From assembly GCA_031553775.1 (NCBI GenBank), contig JAVBLA010000043.1, positions 1-37,345 of the forward strand: a DNA stretch of 37,345 nucleotides. Reading direction: 5' to 3'. Below, piece after piece: positions 1-8,497 of this stretch. The first letter of the stretch is position 1, and every line of letters begins with the position of its first letter. A program made the position numbers and the translations under genes. The notes under the pieces were generated by a model. It searched no databases, was not told the origin of the DNA, and saw nothing but the letters and a program-made list of their open reading frames with translations. The stretch comes from JAISFI01 sp031553775. GTDB lineage: Bacteria; Bacteroidota; Bacteroidia; Bacteroidales; Azobacteroidaceae.

Positions 1-1
1 T

Positions 2-589
2 GGAGTTACGGTTTCGGTTTCTTTCCAAAAAACGCAAGCCACCCTTGATGCTGAAGCGATTACCGGAGCCCTGGCACTGATCGAAGCGAACCTGTTTTTC
101 GAGAAGCAAGAAGCAGTTAATACGGAAACAGAATTGATCGCTTGGTTATTAGAGCAAATTAACGAACTGCTCGAAGGAACCGGTATCACAGTCTCCGCAA
201 ATGATATCACAATTACCGACTTCAATCCGGCTATTACCGGCGATGAAGGTAATGTTGATGGAACCAACGGTTCGTTTACCTTCACCGTTAATCTAAAGAA
301 AGGCGAAGCTTCAGGCACTACATCTCCTATCGATGGCGTAATCGAAGCCACCCCTTATGAACCCAACGGCATAGAGTCGATCGATAGCAATCCAATAAAA
401 GTTTTTGCAACAAATGGAGGTCTTCAAATCCAAGGTTTAATTGTTGGAGAATCGATTTTACTCTATGACTTGCAGGGACGTTTGATAATAAACACTTCCG
501 TTTATAATATAAAACAATTTTTAACAATAAGTAATAAAGGCGTATATCTATTGGTTCATGCCAGGAAACAGCTGAAAGTATTGTTTTAA
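2..589 (+). CDS. Secreted/surface protein, C-terminal part only (T9SS-type sorting domain)
   Basis: The reading frame is open from the left window edge, so this is the 3' part of a longer gene; the ATG at 134 is internal, because the same frame runs without a stop from base 2. About 195 residues are visible. The first 125 are acidic and Thr/Gly-rich and show no domain I recognise. The last 70 resemble the type A C-terminal sorting domain of the Bacteroidota type IX secretion system: IKVFATNGGLQIQG, then a LLYDLQGR strand, then GVYLLV and a basic end. Such domains direct export across the outer membrane and are removed on attachment to the surface. The passenger function cannot be judged from this fragment. 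The sorting-domain call is by pattern only. Confidence 0.7.
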   Translation, partial: GVTVSVSFQKTQATLDAEAITGALALIEANLFFEKQEAVNTETELIAWLLEQINELLEGTGITVSANDITITDFNPAITGDEGNVDGTNGSFTFTVNLKKGEASGTTSPIDGVIEATPYEPNGIESIDSNPIKVFATNGGLQIQGLIVGESILLYDLQGRLIINTSVYNIKQFLTISNKGVYLLVHARKQLKVLF

Positions 590-931
590 TTTGGTTATTG
601 TTTATTAATTGGGACAGGCTTTCTTACTATTTTTTTTCTTACCTGATATTTGGGACATCAAGATGGGCGGGCAAACCCCGCCCCTACGGAATATATAATC
701 ATGATTTGAATGTTTATCGGCGTATCATTTTCTGCTAATATCAACAATACCTGTCAATCCCACCCGGGCGAAGCCCGGTTAATCCCCTTAAATAAGGGGG
801 CAGGGGGTTCTTAACCTTGTTGTTGAAAAGCTGTTTGAGGGAGAGAGCGTAGCGAGCGAACGAGTTCTTTTCAACGAAGCGCCTTTTTTTGGTTCCTTTT
901 TTTGGCGCAGCAAAAAAAGGAACATTAAACA
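590..931. repeat. Gene-free, hairpin-rich intergenic repeat cluster
   Basis: This 342-bp gap between convergent genes holds a run of inverted repeats and no convincing gene. GGGCGGG (665-671) pairs with CCCGCCC (677-683). CCGGGC (764-769) pairs with GCCCGG (773-778) around a GAA loop. CCCCTTA (784-790) pairs with TAAGGGG (793-799). A perfect 13-bp stem, 892-904 with 911-923, has a 6-base loop. The last one lies 9 bp past the stop of the TonB receptor gene and could help end its transcript, though no clean U-tract follows on that strand. A 63-codon minus-strand frame across this stretch has low-complexity basic content and is probably not real. The block resembles dispersed intergenic repeats. 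Confidence 0.6.
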
Positions 932-3259
932 TTAAAAGTCAATCTTATAACTAAAATTAGGAATAATAGTAGCCTCCCTATTCTCCTCCACCGTATGTTT
1001 CTTAAAATTATACCGGTGCCCGTAATATTCCTTATATCCGGTAACATTCAAAACTTTAATGGCAAATTCATGAGAAAGGCGTTTACGGTTAATCTTGTAA
1101 CTCACGGTAAAGTGTCCCAGCAAAGAGGGGGACAATTGTTCTTCAAAAGCATTTGTTTCATTGTAAACAGCATCCTGGGATATTTCCGAAGCGATATAGT
1201 CGATCGGAGAAAAACGTTCCCCACCCTGATAAGTCATCCTGACGTTGGCATTGAAAATATTCTGTTTGCTCCGGCCGACCATCCATTCCCTTCCGAAAAG
1301 AAAATTAGCAATATAATTCCGGTTGTAGCGGGTGTTATGCCAAATGCCGTCTCCTCCTTTATATTGGGAATCGAATAAAGATCCCGTCAACATGAAATAA
1401 TATCCCCGTGACATGAATTTTTCGAAAGTCAGGTCGATTCCGTAATTCAGGCCCTTTCCCTCATTTTTCAAGGGTTCGTGGAGAAACCAATCGCCTTGCA
1501 GGTTGATGAATGAGAAAGAACTGTCGGCAATGACCGGCACATCGTATAATTGCTGGATATAAGGTTCTACGCGCAAATGGAAATCATGCCCGATATTCCA
1601 GTCGTAAGAAAGCACCAGATGCTGGGAACGGGTAAATCCCAGGTCTTTATTGATATATTCGCCGGATGTTGAACGGGTAAAATAATAATTCAACATTTCC
1701 AGGCGGCTATGTATGCCATACGCTAAACTCAGGGAATGATCCGGTTTGAACTGCCATTTAAGTCCGATTCTCGGTTCCACGCTATAACTTCCGTTCAGGG
1801 TAAAGACCTGGCCGATAAGTCCGGCCGTCACCGTCCATTGGTCGGAAAGATTAAAAGAAGAATTACTGTAAGCCGAAAGTAATCCGCTGAAACCGGTTTC
1901 ATTTGTCAGAAGTTGCAAAGGAGTACCTGCCGGATCGGCATTTTCGAGTGTCATATCATACTTCAATCCGGTCAATGATATTCCTGTTTTATTGGTATGT
2001 TTGGCACTGAATTTCTTGTTGAGATAAGAAGACAGCACGAAATTCCAATTCGTATTCCTGACCACATTTTTTGGTTGGAGCCTGATCTCATCGTCCATCC
2101 TTTCCGTGTGCATATCCATGCCGCTGACAGTTGCTGCCAGGGTGGTTTTCAGGAAAGCATCGTCTTGCAGAAAAATTTTATGTCCGAGCCCTACTGCTCC
2201 CATATATTGTTTCACGTCCTGGTCTTCCATATCCTGCAGATATTCCCATTGATTTTTGTCCGTCTCGGCAGTCTGTCCCGAACGATCGATCAATCCGATT
2301 CCCCAAAGGGAAAAGATACCGGCCTCTTTCGTAGGAAAATTCAATTTGAAAGAAAGATCCTGGTATTGTGTGCCGTCGCTATCATCCGGCATCAGCGGAG
2401 TCAGAAGGGATAAAGTGGAATACCGGTAGTTGAAAAGATAAGAAGCATTTCCTCCTTTTTTGAAAGGGCCTTCCGAGGCTACATCAAGTCCTATTAATCC
2501 GAGTTGTACCGTATTTTCCATCCGTTGGTTACTCCCGTTGCGTAACTTAATATCGAATACCCCGGATAAAGCATTTCCATATTCGGCGGGGAAAGCGCCG
2601 GTAAAGAAATCGGAATTACCCAGTACCTGACTGCTCAAAGCGGTCAATCCGCCACCTCCAAAAGTAGTGACTTCCGCAAAGTGGTTGGGGTTGGGAATTT
2701 CCACCTCTTCCAGTCTCCATTGAAGGAATTTAGGGGCATTTCCCCTGACTACAATCCCATTATTCCCCATATTGCTTCCTACTCCTGCAAATGAAGACGC
2801 CAGGCGGGCCGGATCGTCAAAGCCTCCGGCATATCGTTTGGCTTCTTCCACACTCAGCATTCTGGCACTTCCGACGGCCATTTTATTCAATGGTTCCGTT
2901 TTATTGACAGAGGGTTTAACTACCACTTCCGATAGTTGTTTAATATTTTCCTTCAAAGGAATTTCCAGAAAGATTTCTTTCGAAGAGGTTAATAAAATTT
3001 CCTTGATAATAGTCGGTTCATAACCTACATAAGTTACTTCAATATCATACCTCCCGACAGGGACATTCGGTATAGAAAAATTCCCATTCCCATCGGTAGA
3101 AGTCCCCAGTGTAGGATTAGTACGCAACAGAATAACTGTAGCAGACATCAGCGGTTCATCTGAAGCCCCATCGCGTACGATACCCCTGATGGTTTGTGAT
3201 TGGGCAAAAGAAGTGCAGTAAAATGCAAACAAGAGCAGAAATAAAGCAAAGTGTTTCAT
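932..3259 (-). CDS. TonB-dependent outer membrane receptor with carboxypeptidase-like N-terminal domain
   Basis: This 775-residue protein is an outer membrane active transporter of the TonB-dependent type; the substrate is unknown. It opens with a signal peptide (MKHFALFLLLFAFYCTSFAQ). A carboxypeptidase-D regulatory-like beta-sandwich follows (about residues 23-110, with GIVRDGASDEPL and VPVGRYDIEVTYVGY). Next come a plug region (about 120-235, with VVRGNAP and FPAEYGNALSGVFDI) and a 22-strand-type barrel ending in the aromatic terminus YKIDF. The frame extends 37 codons further upstream, but that part reads through heptamer repeats and lacks a signal peptide, so I take the ATG at 3259. No SusD partner lies next to it, so it is probably not a classical polysaccharide-utilisation receptor. 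It is last in the minus-strand run and seems to have its own promoter. Confidence 0.9.
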   Translation of the reverse strand: MKHFALFLLLFAFYCTSFAQSQTIRGIVRDGASDEPLMSATVILLRTNPTLGTSTDGNGNFSIPNVPVGRYDIEVTYVGYEPTIIKEILLTSSKEIFLEIPLKENIKQLSEVVVKPSVNKTEPLNKMAVGSARMLSVEEAKRYAGGFDDPARLASSFAGVGSNMGNNGIVVRGNAPKFLQWRLEEVEIPNPNHFAEVTTFGGGGLTALSSQVLGNSDFFTGAFPAEYGNALSGVFDIKLRNGSNQRMENTVQLGLIGLDVASEGPFKKGGNASYLFNYRYSTLSLLTPLMPDDSDGTQYQDLSFKLNFPTKEAGIFSLWGIGLIDRSGQTAETDKNQWEYLQDMEDQDVKQYMGAVGLGHKIFLQDDAFLKTTLAATVSGMDMHTERMDDEIRLQPKNVVRNTNWNFVLSSYLNKKFSAKHTNKTGISLTGLKYDMTLENADPAGTPLQLLTNETGFSGLLSAYSNSSFNLSDQWTVTAGLIGQVFTLNGSYSVEPRIGLKWQFKPDHSLSLAYGIHSRLEMLNYYFTRSTSGEYINKDLGFTRSQHLVLSYDWNIGHDFHLRVEPYIQQLYDVPVIADSSFSFINLQGDWFLHEPLKNEGKGLNYGIDLTFEKFMSRGYYFMLTGSLFDSQYKGGDGIWHNTRYNRNYIANFLFGREWMVGRSKQNIFNANVRMTYQGGERFSPIDYIASEISQDAVYNETNAFEEQLSPSLLGHFTVSYKINRKRLSHEFAIKVLNVTGYKEYYGHRYNFKKHTVEENREATIIPNFSYKIDF

Positions 3260-3265
3260 AAAAAC

Positions 3266-3355
3266 AATTGAAAATTGGAAATTGATAATTGAAAATGAAT
3301 AAGACTTCAACGAAAATAATTTTTCTCTTTTCTCTTTTCGTTTTTCACTTTCGAG
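3266..3355. repeat. Two tandem 7-bp repeat tracts in the receptor leader
   Basis: Read on the plus strand, 3266-3300 is AATTGAA, AATTGGA, AATTGAT, AATTGAA, AATGAAT. The stretch 3321-3355 is TTTTCTC, TTTTCTC, TTTTCGT, TTTTCAC, TTTCGAG. Both have a strict 7-bp period but different unit sequences. They lie in the presumed 5' untranslated region of the TonB receptor gene. Confidence 0.75.
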
Positions 3356-3367
3356 TCTAATTCTGCG

Positions 3368-3415
3368 CAAAGGAACGAAGATTAATAGAATACGGCAATA
3401 CTGATTAATCAGTAT
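3368..3415 (-). promoter_or_regulatory. Candidate promoter and palindromic operator for the TonB receptor
   Basis: On the minus strand a TTG (3398-3396) is followed after 20 bases by TTCCTTTG (3375-3368), which is one base off the Bacteroidetes -7 consensus TAnnTTTG at the usual spacing. A perfect 18-bp palindrome, ATACTGATTAATCAGTAT, occupies 3398-3415 and touches the -33 element. That is a sensible place for a regulator to bind. No regulator gene lies next to it. Confidence 0.45.
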
Positions 3416-3452
3416 ATTGTTCAGAATTATAATTGTGGTTTATAAATAAAAT

Positions 3453-4553
3453 TCAAAAATCCAACTCTAATTGGAGATCTTTTTTGTCTATTTCCTCACC
3501 GGCATTCCCCACTCCAACTCCCAATAATCTGACCGGTTCTCCCGATAAATCTACCTGTTTCATCAGTTCCCGGGCAATCTGCCAGAAAACATGGAAATCC
3601 ATGATTCGCTGAGGAAGGGTTTTGCTTTTGGTTATTATTTTGAAATCTGCATATTTGACTTTAAGAGTGACTGTTTTTCCATAAAAATGTTCTTCTTCCA
3701 TTCTTCCGGCAACTTCCTTTGACAGATGATATAATTCTACCAGCAACAGGTTCAGATTGTCTTTATCTTTCAGAAAAGTAGTTTCCGAGCTGACCGATTT
3801 AGTAATACGGTTAGGTTCCACTTCCCTTTCATCTATTCCACGTGCATTCTGGTAATACATATATCCTGCTTTTCCGAATAAACGAACCAGTTCTGTTTCC
3901 GGACGTTGTTTCAAATCGAGTCCGGTAAAAATATGATGATCATGCATTTTCCGGGCAGTTACTTTTCCTACACCGAAAAAACGTTCGATTTTCAATTCCT
4001 CCACAAATTTTTCAGCTTCTTCGGGCCGAATTACAAAAAGACCATCAGGCTTATTATAATCAGAAGCAATTTTCGCTAAAAACTTATTGAAAGAAACACC
4101 TGCCGAAGCGGTTAAGCCTGTCTGCTCTTTTATTTTCTGCTTGATTTCTTTGGCAATCAAAGTAGCCGAAGGATTATGTTGATAATTGACGGAAACATCC
4201 AGAAATGCTTCATCCAGCGACAAAGGCTCGACCAAATCCGTATATTCCAGAAAAATCTCCCTGATCTGACGGGAGACTTCATGATACACTTCAAACCGGG
4301 GAGGCACAAAAATCAACTGAGGACATTTATTCTTAGCCGTCAGGGAAGGCATAGCCGACCGAACCCCGAATTTTCTGGCTTCATAACTGGCAGCAGCAAC
4401 CACACCCCTGGCCTCAGAATACCCTACCGCCACCGGCTTCCCCCGCAATGCTTCATTATCCCTCTGTTCCACCGAAGCATAAAAAGCATCCATATCAATA
4501 TGAATAATTTTCCTCACTCCCTTACTTCTTACATCACCTGAGACACTACTCAA
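3453..4553 (-). CDS. dinB: DNA polymerase IV (Y-family translesion polymerase)
   Basis: This 366-residue Y-family polymerase copies damaged templates with low fidelity. The palm carries IHIDMDAFYASVEQ near the N-terminus (Asp20 is the first metal ligand) and the second catalytic motif SLDEAFLDVS. The thumb helix-hairpin-helix region (FFGVGKVTARKM) and a little-finger domain follow. The C-terminus (KKDLQLELDF) contains QLELDF, which fits a beta-clamp binding motif of the QLxLF type. The ATG used here adds about 12 residues before the usual start (RKIIHIDMD); a GTG at 4517 is a possible alternative. It lies downstream of the EamA gene with a heptamer-repeat spacer. No LexA-type box is evident to me. 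Confidence 0.93.
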   Translation of the reverse strand: MSSVSGDVRSKGVRKIIHIDMDAFYASVEQRDNEALRGKPVAVGYSEARGVVAAASYEARKFGVRSAMPSLTAKNKCPQLIFVPPRFEVYHEVSRQIREIFLEYTDLVEPLSLDEAFLDVSVNYQHNPSATLIAKEIKQKIKEQTGLTASAGVSFNKFLAKIASDYNKPDGLFVIRPEEAEKFVEELKIERFFGVGKVTARKMHDHHIFTGLDLKQRPETELVRLFGKAGYMYYQNARGIDEREVEPNRITKSVSSETTFLKDKDNLNLLLVELYHLSKEVAGRMEEEHFYGKTVTLKVKYADFKIITKSKTLPQRIMDFHVFWQIARELMKQVDLSGEPVRLLGVGVGNAGEEIDKKDLQLELDF

Positions 4554-4585
4554 TTCTTAATTGACCCAAACCGGCCAAACAATCC

Positions 4586-4627
4586 TTAACTTTTAACTTT
4601 TAGTTTTTAATTTTTAGTTTTTAATTT
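4586..4627. repeat. Tandem 7-bp repeats between the EamA gene and dinB
   Basis: Six contiguous heptamers on the plus strand: TTAACTT, TTAACTT, TTAGTTT, TTAATTT, TTAGTTT, TTAATTT. The last unit includes the stop codon of the EamA gene. The period is exact, with drift mostly at positions 4-6. Confidence 0.75.
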
Positions 4628-5487
4628 CTACTCCTCCTCTCCGCCCAAAATATCCCCCCCAGAATACAACCCGCCCCCATCAACGCCACCCAGGTGATCC
4701 GTTCGTCCAGCACCAGAAACGAGGTAATCAAAGTAACCAGCGGAATAAAATAAATATAATTGGTGGTCTTCATAGTCCCCAAGTGTTTCAGGGATATATT
4801 CCAGAGAAAATAACAGGCTAATGAAGCGATAAATCCTAAATATAAAAGGTTAGCCGTTACAGTGGGTTGAAAAAGGATATTCGTATCAGTAGTTAACGGA
4901 TTGAAGGCAAACACAGGAAGAATAGTCAATATCCCATAAAAAAACACCTTCCGGATAATGAACAAAGTGCTATAATGATTCTCGATCCTTTTCAGCAGAA
5001 TCGTATAAACCGCCCAGCATAAAGCGGCCGATATGGAAAGAAAATCGCCGAGCGGATTGACCTGCAGGATAAAACTCCCGTTAAAAACCACCAGGGCAAC
5101 TCCGGCCAAAGCAACTAACGAACCAGTGATCAGATTTCGTGAGATTTGCTCGTTTTTCAGAAAAAAATGAGATAAAATTGCCGTCAGCAAAGGAGCTACC
5201 GACACCAGCAAAGAAACATTGGATGCCAGGGTATGCTCCAAAGCAATATTCTCCGTCAGAAAATAAAGCGATCCTCCGAAAATGCCAAGCAGGACAAAAA
5301 GTCCTTCATCCCGGACCGTCTTTGCAAACAACCGTTTTTCGCAGAAGAACCAGATACCGGCATATGCCAGGGCAAAGCGGTAAAATAAAATATCCTCCGG
5401 ATGCAAACCTGCCCGGAGGAGTACTTTAGTGGAAATAAAAGTAGTACCCCATATAATGGCCGTTAATAAAGCAATTATATGATACAT
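4621..5487 (-). CDS. EamA/DMT-family inner membrane transporter
   Basis: This 288-residue, ten-helix permease of the drug/metabolite transporter superfamily is made of two EamA repeats (about residues 3-135 and 145-285). The start of each repeat is recognisable: IIALLTAIIWGTTFISTKVL, and LGDFLSISAALCWAVYTILL. Substrates in this family range from amino acids to metabolites and cannot be predicted here. An upstream ATG at 5514 lies inside thiL. I prefer 5487 because GGAGGA sits just upstream of it and it falls 2 bp after the thiL stop, which implies translational coupling. The last residues (WAERRSRN) give a positively charged cytoplasmic tail. Confidence 0.88.
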   Translation of the reverse strand: MYHIIALLTAIIWGTTFISTKVLLRAGLHPEDILFYRFALAYAGIWFFCEKRLFAKTVRDEGLFVLLGIFGGSLYFLTENIALEHTLASNVSLLVSVAPLLTAILSHFFLKNEQISRNLITGSLVALAGVALVVFNGSFILQVNPLGDFLSISAALCWAVYTILLKRIENHYSTLFIIRKVFFYGILTILPVFAFNPLTTDTNILFQPTVTANLLYLGFIASLACYFLWNISLKHLGTMKTTNYIYFIPLVTLITSFLVLDERITWVALMGAGCILGGIFWAERRSRN

Positions 5488-5489
5488 CG

Positions 5490-6521
5490 TTATTCTTCCT
5501 CCAGGGAATTCCAACCCTGTGCCACCAGATTCAGCTCGGAACCGTCTCGGGTCACCAGACGAACTCCGGCCGAAGCATCCGTGATATGTCCGATAATCTT
5601 GATCGCGGAAATGGATTCTACCGATTCAAGCATACTCAAGGGAACGGTAAAGAGCAATTCGTAATCTTCCCCTCCGTGTAACGCGGCAGTCGTAAGATTC
5701 ATATTGAATTGTTCTGCCAGTGCAGCCGTCTGGAAATCGATAGGAATCCGGTCTTCATAGATACGGCATCCTGTCTGGCTCTGACTGCAGATATGCAGGA
5801 TATCAGAAGACAGCCCATCGGAAATATCGATCATGGCAGTTGGAATAATATTATTTTCAGCCAATAATGAAACAATATCTTTTCTGGCTTCCGGTTTCAG
5901 TTGCCGTTCCAACAGATATTCTTTTCCGGTAAAATCAGGTTGAAAATCGGTTTCCCCTTTATATACCAGTTTTTCCCGTTCCAGCAATTGAAGTCCCATA
6001 TAAGCTGCTCCCAAATCGCCGGAAACACAGATCAGGTCGTTTTCCTGCGCACCGTTCCGAAATACACCTTTTCCTTTTTCCACCTCACCGATACAGGTAA
6101 TGCTAATGCATAAACCGGTAACCGATGCTGAAGTATCTCCTCCCACTATATCTACGCCATAAATCTTACAGGCCAGTTCCAGTCCCTCATAAAATGCCTC
6201 TAAGTCTTCTACCGAGAAACGTTTGGAAACTCCCAGAGAAACGGTAATTTGTTTCGGATGGCCGTTCATGGCATATATATCGGAAAAATTTACCACGGCG
6301 GCTTTGTATCCCAGATGTTTCAGGGGAACATAAGTCAGGTCGAAATGAATACCTTCCAACAATAAATCGGTGGTGACCAGTACTTGTTTATCCTTGTATT
6401 CAAGCAGTGCGGCATCATCCCCCACTCCACGAATGCTACTTTCATTTACTAAAGAAATATTTCCGGTCAGGCGGCGGATCAGTCCGAATTCTCCTAAAGA
6501 AGAGATTTCTGTTCTACTCAT
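5490..6521 (-). CDS. thiL: Thiamine-monophosphate kinase
   Basis: This 343-residue enzyme phosphorylates thiamine monophosphate to the active cofactor thiamine diphosphate with ATP. It belongs to the AIR synthase (PurM)-like fold. Family signatures are GEFGLIRRLT at the start, the metal/nucleotide motif GVGDDAALLEY, VTTDLLLEGIHFD, the VGGDTSAS loop, and IDISDGLSSDI and LHGGEDYELLFTV in the second half. The length is typical. It is followed directly by the EamA permease, and the gene upstream is the purine nucleoside phosphorylase. The lpxK-pnp-thiL cluster is a familiar Bacteroidales arrangement. Confidence 0.95.
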   Translation of the reverse strand: MSRTEISSLGEFGLIRRLTGNISLVNESSIRGVGDDAALLEYKDKQVLVTTDLLLEGIHFDLTYVPLKHLGYKAAVVNFSDIYAMNGHPKQITVSLGVSKRFSVEDLEAFYEGLELACKIYGVDIVGGDTSASVTGLCISITCIGEVEKGKGVFRNGAQENDLICVSGDLGAAYMGLQLLEREKLVYKGETDFQPDFTGKEYLLERQLKPEARKDIVSLLAENNIIPTAMIDISDGLSSDILHICSQSQTGCRIYEDRIPIDFQTAALAEQFNMNLTTAALHGGEDYELLFTVPLSMLESVESISAIKIIGHITDASAGVRLVTRDGSELNLVAQGWNSLEEE

Positions 6522-6530
6522 ATATTAAAA

Positions 6531-6599
6531 TGAAGAGTGAAGAATGAAGAATAAAGAATGAAAAAAATAATTTTTCACTTTTCGTTTTTCACTCTTCAC
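6531..6599. repeat. Opposed 7-bp repeat tracts forming a long hairpin
   Basis: Units 6531-6565 read TGAAGAG, TGAAGAA, TGAAGAA, TAAAGAA, TGAAAAA. Units 6572-6599 read TTTTCAC, TTTTCGT, TTTTCAC, TCTTCAC. The second tract is roughly the reverse complement of the first, so the gap between pnp and thiL could fold into a long AT-rich hairpin. That hairpin might act as an attenuator or weak terminator. Confidence 0.7.
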
Positions 6600-6603
6600 T
6601 TAT

Positions 6604-7416
6604 TTATATTTTTTTGATGACTTCCTGCATCAGGAAAACCAATTTAGGCTGAGCCAGTTTGGCAGCTTCCTGTACTTCTTCATGGGATACTTCAACAATA
6701 CGTCCCAGGACTCCCAGGTCTGTTACGATGGAAAATGCCAGTACTTTCATTCCTGCGTGGTTGGCTACGATTACTTCGGGGACTGTTGACATACCGACCG
6801 TATCTCCTCCTATGATCCGGAAATAATTGTATTCGGCAGGTGTTTCGAAGGTCGGGCCCTGTGTACCGACATATACTCCTACCTGCAGCTTGATATTGTT
6901 TTCTTTGGCTATTTCAATGGTCATTTGCTGTAGTTCTCTATCGTATGCTTCACTCATATCCGGGAAACGAACGCCGAGACGGTTGTCGTTTTTCCCCCGT
7001 AAAGGATGCTCCGGAAAGAGATTGATATGATCTTCTATCAGCATGATATCGCCTACCTGGAAAGAACGGTTCATTCCTCCGGCTGCGTTCGATACAAAAA
7101 GATATTTCATACCCAGCATTTGCATAACACGAATGGGATACGTAACTTCTTTCATATTATATCCTTCGTAATAATGGAAACGGCCTTGCATGGCCATTAC
7201 ATTTTTCCCACCCAACTTACCGAAAATCAGTTTTCCCTGGTGTCCTTCCACCGTTGAAACGGGGAAATGCGGGATATTTTCGTAAGGAAACTGCTGTTGG
7301 TCGGTAATCGATTTGGCCAGGTCACCCAGGCCGGTACCCAATATCACGGCGATTTCGGGTACTGCATCCACCCGTTCCTTAATCCAGGAAACGGTTTCTT
7401 TTAACTGTTCTAACAT
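6604..7416 (-). CDS. Purine nucleoside phosphorylase
   Basis: This 270-residue trimeric-type purine nucleoside phosphorylase (PNP/MTAP family) splits purine nucleosides with phosphate during purine salvage. Signatures are the phosphate loop ILGTGLGDLAKSI, the FHYYEGY motif, the purine-binding FVSNAAGGMN, the LIEDHINLFPEHPL segment, the EADMVGMSTVPE-like stretch GGDTVGMSTVPEVIVA, and SIVTDLG near the end. In the base-specificity region Asp occurs in VTDLG rather than the usual VTNLA. The start overlaps the 3' end of lpxK by 38 bp, which is needed to keep the first helix before GTGLG. Confidence 0.93.
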   Translation of the reverse strand: MLEQLKETVSWIKERVDAVPEIAVILGTGLGDLAKSITDQQQFPYENIPHFPVSTVEGHQGKLIFGKLGGKNVMAMQGRFHYYEGYNMKEVTYPIRVMQMLGMKYLFVSNAAGGMNRSFQVGDIMLIEDHINLFPEHPLRGKNDNRLGVRFPDMSEAYDRELQQMTIEIAKENNIKLQVGVYVGTQGPTFETPAEYNYFRIIGGDTVGMSTVPEVIVANHAGMKVLAFSIVTDLGVLGRIVEVSHEEVQEAAKLAQPKLVFLMQEVIKKI

Positions 7417-8485
7417 GTTCGATAATTTTTTGTTTGAAATCGGTTGACTGATTCAAATTGAATATGACTTCTATCGGTAAATAATACAAGGCATTTTTTA
7501 CCGATTCACTGATATCTTTACGGTTTACCAGGCGCTCAGCATCTTTTTCGGTTGTAAGGATGATTTTCGATCCTCCCGGCATCTCCGCATATTTCTTCTC
7601 TAAGCGAGCCATATCTCCCTGTGAAAAAGAATGATGATCCGGAAAGATCATTTTCTCCACCGAATGGGCATGCTGTGCAATTGTTTTTTCCAGAGGCTGC
7701 GGATTAGCAATACCGGCCAGCAACAATACGGATATTTTACGTTCTTTCAGGTCTTTCAACGAAAAAACAGGATGATCTGTTTCCGGAAAAACAGGTGTAA
7801 TCTGTCCGTATCTCATGGAAGTAAAAAACAACGACTGATAAGGATATAAATTCAGATGCTTGGTTATCACCCGGTAGTCGATCGGTTTGAATGCTTCAGG
7901 GCATTTAGTCACGATTACAATCCCTGCACGAAAATTATTGGAGGCTGATTCACGAAGCCGGCCGGCCGGAAGCAGGACATCTTCATAGATCAGTCTGTGA
8001 CTGTCTGTCAGCAGGATCGATAAAGACGGTTTTACATACCGGTGTTGAAAAGCATCGTCCAGAAGGATAATTTCCGGACGTTTTCCTTCCGGAAGCTCCA
8101 GTAATTTATGAATTCCACGCCGCCGTTTCTGATCTACAGCTACCAGAATATCGGGAAATTTCCGCCGGATCTGAGAAGGTTCGTCACCGATGTCCCGGCT
8201 GGTAGTTGTTTCACCGGCCAATACAAACCCGGAAGTTTTCCGTTTATATCCACGGCTGAGAACCGCTACCCGGTAATCTTTCTTTAGCAACCGGATAAGA
8301 TATTCTATATGAGGAGTTTTTCCGGTACCTCCTACGGTAATATTTCCCACCGATATTACAGGAATCGAAAATTCTTCGCTTCGCAGGATTCCCCAGTCGA
8401 AAAGTTTATTACGCATACCTACAACCGTCCCGTACAGCCATGAAAATGGCAGCAGGGAACGGTTGATATGTACATGTTCCGTCAT
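7379..8485 (-). CDS. lpxK: Tetraacyldisaccharide 4'-kinase (lipid A synthesis)
   Basis: This 368-residue inner-membrane-associated kinase adds the 4'-phosphate to the lipid A precursor. The Walker A loop lies in SVGNITVGGTGKTPHIEYL (Lys56). SRGYKRK and GDEPSQIRRKFP match the LpxK family, as does the LLDDAFQHR segment. An N-terminal hydrophobic stretch (LLPFSWLYGTVVGM) is the membrane-contact helix. The gene confirms a Gram-negative envelope. It starts 12 bp downstream of the sppA stop and overlaps pnp, so sppA, lpxK and pnp are probably co-transcribed. Confidence 0.95.
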   Translation of the reverse strand: MTEHVHINRSLLPFSWLYGTVVGMRNKLFDWGILRSEEFSIPVISVGNITVGGTGKTPHIEYLIRLLKKDYRVAVLSRGYKRKTSGFVLAGETTTSRDIGDEPSQIRRKFPDILVAVDQKRRRGIHKLLELPEGKRPEIILLDDAFQHRYVKPSLSILLTDSHRLIYEDVLLPAGRLRESASNNFRAGIVIVTKCPEAFKPIDYRVITKHLNLYPYQSLFFTSMRYGQITPVFPETDHPVFSLKDLKERKISVLLLAGIANPQPLEKTIAQHAHSVEKMIFPDHHSFSQGDMARLEKKYAEMPGGSKIILTTEKDAERLVNRKDISESVKNALYYLPIEVIFNLNQSTDFKQKIIEHVRTVKRNRFLD

Positions 8486-8497
8486 GTATATATAATG

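Noticed and set aside
741..932. A 63-codon minus-strand frame after the TonB receptor gene
   Set aside because: It is a translation of hairpin repeats with basic, low-complexity content.
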